A stretch of 8,723 nucleotides of DNA from Acidimicrobiales bacterium (GTDB lineage Bacteria; Actinomycetota; Acidimicrobiia; Acidimicrobiales; SHLQ01). Below, one piece after another: positions 1-5,720 of this stretch (position 1 is its first letter; every line of letters starts with the position of its first letter). The notes beneath the pieces were generated by a model. It did not search any database. It saw nothing but the letters and a program-made list of their open reading frames with translations, and had not been told where the DNA came from. Made by a program: the position numbers and the translations under genes. The DNA lies in NCBI GenBank assembly GCA_013002375.1, contig JABDJW010000287.1, positions 1-8,723 of the forward strand, read 5' to 3'.

Positions 1-221
1 GCCTCGTACTGTCCGGTGATCAGGGTCGGTGTGATCGTGGTGTCGTTGGGGTCGATGCGCAGCTGCACGCCCCGGAACCAGATCTGGTCGGGGGTGTCGA
101 CGGCCTTGAAGACCAGCCCATAGATCCACCCGGTGATCGACAGGCGGTGGATCCAGGTGTTGCGAAAGCGATCGCGAAGCGTCCAGATCAGGTAGCGAGC
201 GGGTCTGTCGAGCGAGGCCAC
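1..221 (-). CDS. Probable FkbM-family SAM methyltransferase, N-terminal fragment (3' end missing)
   Basis: The minus frame is open from a GTG at 221-219 to the left edge, giving about 73 codons. The start is supported by a GGAG Shine-Dalgarno core five bases upstream (227-230). The peptide begins MASLDRPARYLIWTLRDRF and reaches a segment of the form RGVQLRIDPND...LITGQYE. A beta strand followed by 'DPxD' and 'GxYE' is typical of the region just before the SAM-binding motif in FkbM-type methyltransferases, which O-methylate sugars or polyketides. The SAM-binding motif itself lies beyond the edge, so the catalytic part cannot be checked. There is no signal peptide, so it should be cytoplasmic. 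It lies downstream of the propeller gene on the same strand after a 91-nt gap. The family call rests on this short N-terminus only; another Rossmann methyltransferase is possible. Confidence 0.5.
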   Translation of the reverse strand, partial: MASLDRPARYLIWTLRDRFRNTWIHRLSITGWIYGLVFKAVDTPDQIWFRGVQLRIDPNDTTITPTLITGQYE

Positions 222-312
222 GGGAACTCCAGGGATTGGGTTGGGTTCCCGTCGGCAGGGCCGGCCGGCCTATGAGTCGTTTGGCCCAGGTGCGACCGCG
301 GGCCCGACCCGA

Positions 313-2277
313 CTACGGAACGACCAGGGCGGTGGGTTCGCAGACCACGTTGGTCTGTTCGCCGTCCTGCTGGCTCCGGATGACGTAGCTGTACGTGCCA
401 CTGGCCAGGCCGGCATCGACGTAGGTCAGCGTGTTGTGGGCGTGGGCCAGGAACGTGCCGTTACGCCGCACCGCGTAGACCGCTTCGCCCGGAATGGCCG
501 ACCAGGTGAGGGTGATCGAGTCGCCGGTCCGCACGGCCTCACAGGTGTGCGCGACATCGGGCTCGCCGACATCGAACAGATGCACGGCCGCGACCGAGAC
601 ATTGCCGGCCAGGTCGACGGCTCGGGCCTCGACCCGGTAGGGGCCGTCGGCCAGCACCGGAAGAGCTTGGGCCCACGGTGTGTCTGCGTCGGCCGGCTTC
701 GGGGTCGGGATCACGAACTCGTGGAGCGGAGCGGCAAAGGTGTTGTCGGCCTGCAACCAGAAGCCGGTCGTGCGGTCCTTCACCCTGATCTTGACCCGGT
801 CGACCGAGATGTTGTCCGCAGCGATACCGGTCACCTTGGCCGGGGAGGGCAACAGTGCGCCGTCGACCGGCGAGGTGATCGTGGCGATGGGCGCATCGCT
901 GTCGTCGAGTTGAAAGTCGAAGAACCCCAAACGACCGACCTGGCGGCCGTTGATGTAGGTACCATCGTGCCCGACCAGCAGGCCCCGCGGCGTCGCCGTC
1001 ATGGCCAAGACGCCGTGGACCGAGTTCGAACCCGGATCCCAATCGAGCGGCGTGCCATCGCCCAATGACAACGCGGCCAACTGCTTGCGCCACGCGCCTT
1101 CGCCCTCGGGCGAACCGCTGCACCACTGGGTGTCGTCCCCCTCGACCACGGTGGGCCCGGGACCGGCATCGATCCGGCAGAAATGACCGCCGGCGTACAC
1201 GGCCTGGCTGGTGATCGCCACCGAGTACACCGAATCGCGCATGCTGTGCACCCACCGGGGCGCTGGGTTGGGCTGGTCGGTCACCGGCCAGGCCAGCACC
1301 ATGTCGAGCCACGGGTCATGGTCGCCGCCCGAGGTACCGACCACGAAGAAACTGCCGTCGGGTGACACATCGCCACTCGTCACCCACGAGCCGTTGATCG
1401 AGCCATCCCAGTAGTCGTGGACCGTAAACGGGGTGAGGCTCGGAGCAGCCGGGTTCGAGACGTCGAACATGGCCACACCGCGTCGACCCTCGCCATCGAT
1501 GGAGTAGGCGCCATGCACGACGATCAAGCGTTGGCCGTTCGGCGTGGCCCGGATGCTCTGGATGTTCTGGCGGGGCAGGAACTCCGAGCCCTGGCCCTGG
1601 AAGTCGAAATCGAAGGCTGGGTTGGCCAGGCCGGTGGCCGGGTCGATCTCGGCGAGCCGCTCGACCGGTTCAGAGCCGATGCGGGTGAACAGACCGCCGA
1701 CGAAGAGGCGACCGTTGAACGTCTCGATCGCCTGCACCCGACTGTTGGCCTCGACCAGGAAATCGGTGGCCGACCCATGCGCGAGCGACAGCTCGGCGAA
1801 GCGGTTTCGGCGCACACCGTTGATCGCCTTGAAGGTGCCCCCGATGTAGACGTGTCCCTCGTTGAACGATTCGTGCACGCTGATGACCTTGCCCGACACG
1901 ATTGGCCGGAACCGGCTCAAGAACTCGCCGGTGTCCATGTCGAACGCGGCCACGTTGGGCTGGCTGATCTCGGTGCCATCGGCCAACCGGACGGTGGTGA
2001 AGTCACCGCCGACGACGATCACATCGCCAACCACCGCAATCGAGTGGATCTCGCCGTTCACGACCTGATCGAATCCGAGGCGAGGATCCTCGGGCACCAA
2101 CGAGGTATGGCCCGCGCCGCCTTGGTCGGCGTAGGCCCGGCCCGCGATCACGGCCACGACGGCGAGCAGGACCAAAAGGGGCAGAGAGCGGACCCACGGT
2201 TGCCAACGCGACGGCGCGCTCCCGCGACCCAGCAAGGGGGGTGCGCCCGCGGTCTGGGAGTTGGCAGGGGAGGCCAT
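313..2277 (-). CDS. Secreted or membrane-tethered beta-propeller protein with Ig-like and FN3-like C-terminal domains
   Basis: With the ATG at 2277 this is a 654-residue protein of unknown specific function, probably acting outside the membrane in binding or adhesion. Residues 1-30 are an Arg-containing n-region. Residues 31-47 are hydrophobic (LPLLVLLAVVAVIAG), followed by a possible AYA/D cleavage site after residue 50. Residues ~75-455 hold blade-like repeats of about 50 residues marked by VGGDF (~89), IGGTF (~145), VGGLF (~193) and AGGHF (~362), with 'LAxxDxxTG' turns between them. This pattern resembles actinobacterial 'delta-60'-like propeller repeats. Cys367 and Cys386 could form a disulfide. 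Residues ~458-571 look like a bacterial Ig-like domain (ITSPVDGALL ... ARAVDLAGNVS). Residues ~572-654 look like a fibronectin III domain (ITLTWSAIPGEAVYAVRR) with two more Cys. There is no LPxTG motif at the C-terminus. In-frame ATGs also exist at 2355 and 2322, but they sit within inverted repeats in a lower-GC leader, so 2277 was chosen. No start has a strong Shine-Dalgarno, so the exact N-terminus is uncertain. Confidence 0.8.
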   Translation of the reverse strand: MASPANSQTAGAPPLLGRGSAPSRWQPWVRSLPLLVLLAVVAVIAGRAYADQGGAGHTSLVPEDPRLGFDQVVNGEIHSIAVVGDVIVVGGDFTTVRLADGTEISQPNVAAFDMDTGEFLSRFRPIVSGKVISVHESFNEGHVYIGGTFKAINGVRRNRFAELSLAHGSATDFLVEANSRVQAIETFNGRLFVGGLFTRIGSEPVERLAEIDPATGLANPAFDFDFQGQGSEFLPRQNIQSIRATPNGQRLIVVHGAYSIDGEGRRGVAMFDVSNPAAPSLTPFTVHDYWDGSINGSWVTSGDVSPDGSFFVVGTSGGDHDPWLDMVLAWPVTDQPNPAPRWVHSMRDSVYSVAITSQAVYAGGHFCRIDAGPGPTVVEGDDTQWCSGSPEGEGAWRKQLAALSLGDGTPLDWDPGSNSVHGVLAMTATPRGLLVGHDGTYINGRQVGRLGFFDFQLDDSDAPIATITSPVDGALLPSPAKVTGIAADNISVDRVKIRVKDRTTGFWLQADNTFAAPLHEFVIPTPKPADADTPWAQALPVLADGPYRVEARAVDLAGNVSVAAVHLFDVGEPDVAHTCEAVRTGDSITLTWSAIPGEAVYAVRRNGTFLAHAHNTLTYVDAGLASGTYSYVIRSQQDGEQTNVVCEPTALVVP

Positions 2278-2311
2278 GGTCACCACAAAAGGTCGGTTCC
2301 AACAGTCGACG

Positions 2312-2329
2312 AGTGGAGTCATTTCCACT
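2312..2329. promoter_or_regulatory. Inverted repeat in leader of the propeller gene (possible operator)
   Basis: AGTGGA, a 6-nt spacer and TCCACT form a perfect 6+6 dyad about 35 bp upstream of the chosen ATG at 2277. The surrounding 2278-2345 stretch is clearly less GC-rich than the flanking genes, as expected of a promoter or leader rather than codons. No regulator can be named. A 6-bp dyad can arise by chance in a window of this length. Confidence 0.25.
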
Positions 2330-2347
2330 GTTTTCGAAGGGTAGAAC

Positions 2348-2363
2348 CGGCCCATTCGGGCCG
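2348..2363. other. Small perfect hairpin over the upstream alternative start
   Basis: CGGCCC, loop ATTC, then GGGCCG form a perfect 6-bp GC stem with a 4-nt loop. The hairpin covers the in-frame ATG at 2355-2353, which argues against that codon as the main start of the propeller gene. There is no T-run on either side, so it is not a classic intrinsic terminator. Confidence 0.3.
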
Positions 2364-2387
2364 AAATGAGTCATCCGGCCCAAGCCC

Positions 2388-2423
2388 GTAGGCCGCTCGA
2401 CTGTGCCGAGCCGGCTCGCCTAC
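2388..2423. other. Structured element between the acetyltransferase and propeller genes
   Basis: An outer inverted repeat, GTAGGC (2388-2393) with GCCTAC (2418-2423), encloses an inner stem GCTCG (2395-2399), a 7-nt loop and CGAGC (2407-2411). The segment 2407-2418 is also a perfect 12-bp palindrome, CGAGCCGGCTCG. It lies just after the GNAT stop codon (2446-2444) and could slow or end transcription. It lacks a U-tract, so a rho-independent terminator cannot be claimed. Confidence 0.3.
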
Positions 2424-2443
2424 CGGCCCGTCTACCGTTTCGT

Positions 2444-3049
2444 CTATTGGGGCGGGCGGAGCATGGGCCGGATCACCGGCCCGTTCTCGGGCATGGCGAC
2501 CTCCTCGAGCACCGTGAAGCCGGCCCGCTCGTAGAGGCTGATGTTTCGGGGGTTGCTCGATTCGAGGTAGGCCTCGATGCCCTCGGCATCGCAGACCGCG
2601 AGGACCCGGTCGAGCAGCAGCCGGCCCAGCCCCTGGCCCCGGCCCTCCGGCGCCACACCAATCGTGTTGAGGTAGAAGTGGGGGGCCTCCGGATGGAATC
2701 CACCGATCTGGCCGAGCCCTTCGAGGATCACGCCCAGCCGATCGCCGTTCGCGGCGGCCAACAGGGCACCGAACTTCTCGATCATCGCGTCATCGAAGAA
2801 GTCGACGCCGGGCGGGCACCACATCGCCGCGCCGGCGCCAGTCTCGATCTCATACCCGTGCCCGACGCAGGTTGCCCGCTCGACCACGAGGCCCATGAAC
2901 GTGGCGAGGTGTTCGGGTCGCGAGTCCGGATCGGGGAACAGCCACGACGTGAACGGATCGTCGGCGAACGCCACGGCGAGAACGGAAGCGGCGTGCTCCC
3001 TGCGTGCGGGCAGGACGTGGCGGGTCGGCATGATCACGACCGTACTCAT
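2444..3049 (-). CDS. GNAT-family N-acetyltransferase
   Basis: A cytoplasmic enzyme of about 201 residues that would transfer an acetyl group from acetyl-CoA to an amine; the substrate cannot be told from sequence. The key feature is motif A, the acetyl-CoA pyrophosphate-binding loop, seen as IGVAPEGRGQGLGRLLLD around residues 130-147 with the signature RGQGLG. It is followed by the motif B region LESSNPRNISLYERAGF (about 162-178), the usual GNAT end pattern. The N-terminal part (AVAFADDPFTSWLFPD) resembles the subgroup whose members carry 'DPF..W..pD' early in the chain. The length is normal for a single-domain GNAT. The ATG at 3049 is preferred because a GGGA lies 6 bases upstream; a GTG directly before it at 3052 gives one extra residue. 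It is divergent from the secreted-protein gene across an 86-103-nt gap, and upstream of the propeller gene on the same strand. Confidence 0.88.
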   Translation of the reverse strand: MSTVVIMPTRHVLPARREHAASVLAVAFADDPFTSWLFPDPDSRPEHLATFMGLVVERATCVGHGYEIETGAGAAMWCPPGVDFFDDAMIEKFGALLAAANGDRLGVILEGLGQIGGFHPEAPHFYLNTIGVAPEGRGQGLGRLLLDRVLAVCDAEGIEAYLESSNPRNISLYERAGFTVLEEVAMPENGPVIRPMLRPPQ

Positions 3050-3058
3050 CACGAATCC

Positions 3059-3104
3059 CGAATGAGTAGTGCCAATGAGTAGTCAGAGACACCGATTGAG
3101 TAGT
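3059..3104. repeat. Three direct copies of TGAGTAGT in a divergent promoter region
   Basis: The octamer TGAGTAGT occurs at 3063-3070, 3076-3083 and 3097-3104. The four preceding bases are also similar (CGAA, CCAA, CGAT), giving a 12-bp unit close to CSAWTGAGTAGT. Start-to-start distances are 13 and 21 bp. The copies fill most of the space between the GNAT start and the secreted-protein start at 3139. This is a natural position for a regulator that binds direct repeats and controls one or both genes. I cannot identify clear -35/-10 boxes. Confidence 0.5.
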
Positions 3105-3138
3105 AGGCGGCGACCGAGAACCCGTCATCGTCGGATGT

Positions 3139-4347
3139 ATGAGACGACGAGTGAGCAAACCAGCGGGTCTGAGCCTCTTCGTCGTGGCGGCGCTCATCAC
3201 CAGCCTCACGACGTTCCTTCCAAGCGCAACGGCCCAAGACCCTTCGCCGGGTGGCGAGCCGGTCATCGATCTCGAGCCGGTGCCGAGCGATCAGGTCCAG
3301 GGCATTCCGCTGGCCGACGGCGACTACCAGGGCACGATCGGGCTCGGTGGCTCGTTCTGGCTCCCGAGTGCCCAGGTCAACATGCGATGGCAGGGCCGCG
3401 GCAGCGGTCCGGTGACCTTCACCGTGGCCAACGGGCAGATCACCGGCACCTGGTCGATGAACGGCTCGGCCGACATCGTCATGACGGCGGGGCCGGTGTC
3501 GGGCACCGGCACCAACACGTGGTCCGACACCGGTCAGATCACGGGTTCGAGTTCAGGACCGATGGTGATGGTCGGCAATGGCGGGAGCTCCACCTCGACG
3601 GTCACGGTGCAGGTACCGGGGATCGGCGCCCAAACCCAATCGAGCACGGACGCCATACCGGCTGCCACGGTCGAACTCGAACGCATGCTCGACGTCTGTG
3701 GCCAGGTCACCGCGAGCTGGGACAATCGGATCCAGGCCGCGTTCCAGGGAAGCGGCCTGTCCCATTCGATCCGCACCTACCTCATCGCCCTGCCGGTCGG
3801 GCGGGCCGAGATCCAGGAGGCGATCGACGACCTGACCGAGGACGCGGCCCGATTGACCGAGAACCTGGGCGACCCCGAACTCACCATCTTGAACATGGCG
3901 GTCCTGGTGAACGACGCCGAGCAGCTGCTCGAGCAGATCGAGGCCAGCGAGGATCCGAACTGCAACATCAACGATGCCTTCATGCGCATCGTGACCCAGC
4001 ACATCCAGGACGTGATGAACACGCTGCTCAACAACTGGGACGGCTACGACAGCTACTCCGAGGATCTCAAACTCCTCCTCCTCCGAAGAATGCTGCAGAC
4101 TGCTCTGCGCTCGGGAGCGATCGGCCCCGGCGCCGCCGACCAGAGCGCAGCCGACCATCTCGAAGGCCAGGCCGCAGCGATCGCGCAGGATGCGTTCGAT
4201 CGAATGGTGGCCGAAGAGGCCTTCGACGAGCGAATAGGGGAACTCGGCATGATTGGACAGCTCCTGGGCATCGACTACGTCGGCCCCGAAGGCAACCCGG
4301 TCGACTCCAGCGATCTGTGCATCATCGGCGACGGGGAGGCCTGCTGA
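3139..4347 (+). CDS. Secreted protein of unrecognised family with a beta-rich N-domain and helical C-domain
   Basis: 402 residues. The N-terminus is a clear Sec signal peptide: basic MRRRVSK, hydrophobic residues 9-27, and SATA before a likely cut after Ala32. Residues ~50-155 are rich in Gly, Thr and Ser with alternating hydrophobics (DGDYQGTIGLGGSFWL, GQITGTWSMNGSADIVM), suggesting a beta-sandwich or barrel. Residues ~165-390 are mostly predicted helix (AEIQEAIDDLTEDAARLTENL, ILNMAVLVNDAEQLLEQIEAS). The four Cys after the signal peptide (187, 275, 394 and the final residue 402) could form two disulfides outside the cell. I do not recognise the family and assign no function. The ATG is the only reasonable start because the frame has a stop at 3097-3099 and no start codon in between, although the Shine-Dalgarno is weak (CGGA). 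The stop is 1 nt before the lipoprotein start, so the two are very likely cotranscribed and translationally coupled. Confidence 0.85.
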   Translation: MRRRVSKPAGLSLFVVAALITSLTTFLPSATAQDPSPGGEPVIDLEPVPSDQVQGIPLADGDYQGTIGLGGSFWLPSAQVNMRWQGRGSGPVTFTVANGQITGTWSMNGSADIVMTAGPVSGTGTNTWSDTGQITGSSSGPMVMVGNGGSSTSTVTVQVPGIGAQTQSSTDAIPAATVELERMLDVCGQVTASWDNRIQAAFQGSGLSHSIRTYLIALPVGRAEIQEAIDDLTEDAARLTENLGDPELTILNMAVLVNDAEQLLEQIEASEDPNCNINDAFMRIVTQHIQDVMNTLLNNWDGYDSYSEDLKLLLLRRMLQTALRSGAIGPGAADQSAADHLEGQAAAIAQDAFDRMVAEEAFDERIGELGMIGQLLGIDYVGPEGNPVDSSDLCIIGDGEAC

Positions 4348-4348
4348 C

Positions 4349-4870
4349 ATGCGAAAGCTCAGGACCTCGATCCTGTTCGTCCTGCTGCTGGCGGGATGTG
4401 GCAGCGGCGTGGACGACGCCGCCGACCCGTCCGATCCGGCCCCGTCTTCGGCTGCAGAAGTACCACCGGGCGACGCGACGCAAGCCGATCCGACCGCGAC
4501 CGAGCCGACCGCGACCGATACCGCCCCGAACACCACCGCCCCCGAACCCGAGGCGCCGCCGTTGATCGGGTTCCCCAATGCCGGGACCATCACGCAACAC
4601 ACACCGACGACCGGCAACGGCCTGCACCCGGCCCTGGCCTGGGATCCGATCGAAGGTGCCACCGAGTACGCGGTCGTCGTCTTCCACGCCAATGGCGAGG
4701 CGTGGTGGTCGTGGTACGGCCCGGAAACCGAAGTGGTGTTGGGCGGCGTGGCCACAAATGCACCGGCGGGCGGGCCCCGAGCCGGTGATGGGGTGACCTG
4801 GGCGGTCGTTGGTTACGACGCCCAGGGCACCCCCCTGGCCACCAGCGCCCGCCGGACGGTCAGCAGCTAG
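4349..4870 (+). CDS. Lipoprotein with Thr/Pro/Ala-rich linker and FN3-like domain
   Basis: 173 residues. The signal peptide MRKLRTSILFVLLLAGC has a textbook lipobox (L14-A15-G16-C17), so Cys17 should be diacylated and the protein held on the outer face of the membrane. Residues 18-71 are a low-complexity Ala/Pro/Thr/Asp/Glu linker that would extend the domain away from the membrane. Residues 72-173 look like an FN3-type beta-sandwich: HPALAWDPIEGATEYAVVVF, then WWSWYGPETEVVL, then VTWAVVGYDAQGTPLATSARR. The start is set by a strong GGGGAGG at 4333-4339, 9 bases upstream, and by the lipobox; a longer in-frame version from 4253 lies inside the previous gene and is rejected. The gap to the upstream secreted-protein gene is one base, suggesting that the two work together at the cell surface, perhaps with the lipoprotein as a docking partner. 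That role is inference. Confidence 0.88.
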   Translation: MRKLRTSILFVLLLAGCGSGVDDAADPSDPAPSSAAEVPPGDATQADPTATEPTATDTAPNTTAPEPEAPPLIGFPNAGTITQHTPTTGNGLHPALAWDPIEGATEYAVVVFHANGEAWWSWYGPETEVVLGGVATNAPAGGPRAGDGVTWAVVGYDAQGTPLATSARRTVSS

Positions 4871-4874
4871 TCGC

Positions 4875-4894
4875 GCGCTCAGGCGTGAGTTCGC
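4875..4894. terminator. Weak bulged hairpin between convergent genes
   Basis: GCGCTCA (4875-4881), loop GGCG, then TGAG, a TT bulge and CGC (to 4894) can pair. It sits in the 48-nt gap between the convergent lipoprotein and methyltransferase genes, where a bidirectional terminator is expected. There is no T-run and the stem is interrupted, so support is weak. Confidence 0.2.
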
Positions 4895-4918
4895 CCGCCG
4901 GTCGGCCACGAGACAGAT

Positions 4919-5644
4919 TCAGCCGCTCGGGCGCCAGACCGAGATGTGCGAGCCGCTCTCGGCGGTGAACGGGTCGCGATGCCAGTCGCTCCAGCGCGCC
5001 GCGAGTTCCATGCCCGCCAACCGGGCCATCAGGTCGTACTCGGCCGGCCAGGCATAGCGGTGCTCGGAGTGGAACGCACGAGCCTCGCCGGCGCCGACCC
5101 AGTAGTGGTGCGAAACCAACCGTTGATTGACGACATCGAATTCGTCGATTCCCAGGTGGTCGGGCGAGAGATCGAAGGGCACATGGGTCTCGCCCGGTGG
5201 CAACCGGCGCAGGTTCGGCACCGCGACCTCGATCAGGAAACACCCGTCGGGCGTCAGGTGGGCCGCCGCGTTCTGGAAACACCGCACCTGCTCCTCCTGG
5301 GTCAGGAGGTTCTCGATCGTGTTGTAGACGAGGTAGACCAGGGCGAACTCGCCCTCGACCCGGGTGGTCGCCATGTCGCCGATCGTCACCGGGATGTGGT
5401 CGCCGCCCGGCTTGGTGCGGAGCTGATCCACCATCGGCTGGGAGATCTCGAGGCCGTGTACGTCGACACCGGCCGCCGCCAACGGCAGCGCCACCCGGCC
5501 GGTGCCGATGGCGAACTCGAGGGCCCGGCCGGAGCCGGCAAGGTCGGCCAGGCAAGCCACCGTCGGCTCGAGGACGGCCGGCTCGTTCAGCTCACCGCAC
5601 GCCTCGTCATAGCGAGCCGCCACCTGCTCGTCGAAGAAGGTCAC
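4919..5644 (-). CDS. Class I SAM-dependent methyltransferase (Methyltransf_25-like)
   Basis: About 241 residues from the GTG at 5644; cytoplasmic. Motif I, the SAM-binding glycine loop, is LEFAIGTGRVALPLA at about residues 42-56. It is followed by motif II, VHGLEIS, whose acidic residue (about Glu66) should bind the ribose hydroxyls. GDMATTRVEGEFALVYLVYN corresponds to the motif III/IV area and LTPDGCFLIEV to the post-motif helix and strand. The N-terminal TFFDEQVAARYDE is usual for small-molecule methyltransferases of this type. The substrate is unknown. A TTG at 5674 would add ten residues but has no Shine-Dalgarno. The GTG at 5644 has GGGAA about nine bases upstream and gives the usual family N-terminus, so it is preferred. 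It follows the repeat-protein gene on the same strand after about 75 nt, and no functional tie to that gene is evident. Confidence 0.85.
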   Translation of the reverse strand: MTFFDEQVAARYDEACGELNEPAVLEPTVACLADLAGSGRALEFAIGTGRVALPLAAAGVDVHGLEISQPMVDQLRTKPGGDHIPVTIGDMATTRVEGEFALVYLVYNTIENLLTQEEQVRCFQNAAAHLTPDGCFLIEVAVPNLRRLPPGETHVPFDLSPDHLGIDEFDVVNQRLVSHHYWVGAGEARAFHSEHRYAWPAEYDLMARLAGMELAARWSDWHRDPFTAESGSHISVWRPSG

Positions 5645-5695
5645 CGCCGTACGTTCCCACGGCAACCGACCCAATCAAAGTGCTTTTGGCCTACA

Positions 5696-5720
5696 TGGTT
5701 CTGGCGATCGTGGTTCTGGC
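5696..5720. repeat. 10-bp direct repeat at the stop of the repeat-protein gene
   Basis: TGGTTCTGGC occurs at 5696-5705 and again at 5711-5720, separated by GATCG. The second copy ends on the last base of the TAG stop of the wall-anchored protein (5722-5720). It lies in the short gap before the methyltransferase start. It could be a small duplication or a binding site; no function is claimed. Confidence 0.4.

Noticed and set aside
262..272. GGCCGGCC-type palindrome between the propeller and FkbM-like genes
   Set aside because: It is a short GC-only palindrome in GC-rich DNA with no loop or T-run, so there is no support for a terminator or operator.
1417..2391. 324-codon plus-strand open frame opposite the propeller gene
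   Set aside because: Its composition is that of a reverse-complement frame of GC-rich coding DNA, and the opposite strand has clear repeat, Ig-like and FN3 motifs.
4253..4348. Upstream in-frame extension of the lipoprotein
   Set aside because: It lies inside the previous gene, would hide the signal peptide behind 32 residues, and the internal ATG at 4349 has the strong ribosome binding site and lipobox.
3069..4565. 498-codon plus-strand frame overlapping the secreted-protein gene
   Set aside because: It is a +1-type shadow frame, extremely rich in Arg, Pro and His, with no signal peptide or domain. The frame starting at 3139 has a proper signal peptide and is coupled to the next gene.
3553..4755. 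400-codon open frame on the minus strand under the secreted protein and lipoprotein genes
   Set aside because: It is the antisense shadow of two genes with clear signal peptides and correct stops. It has no family motif of its own.
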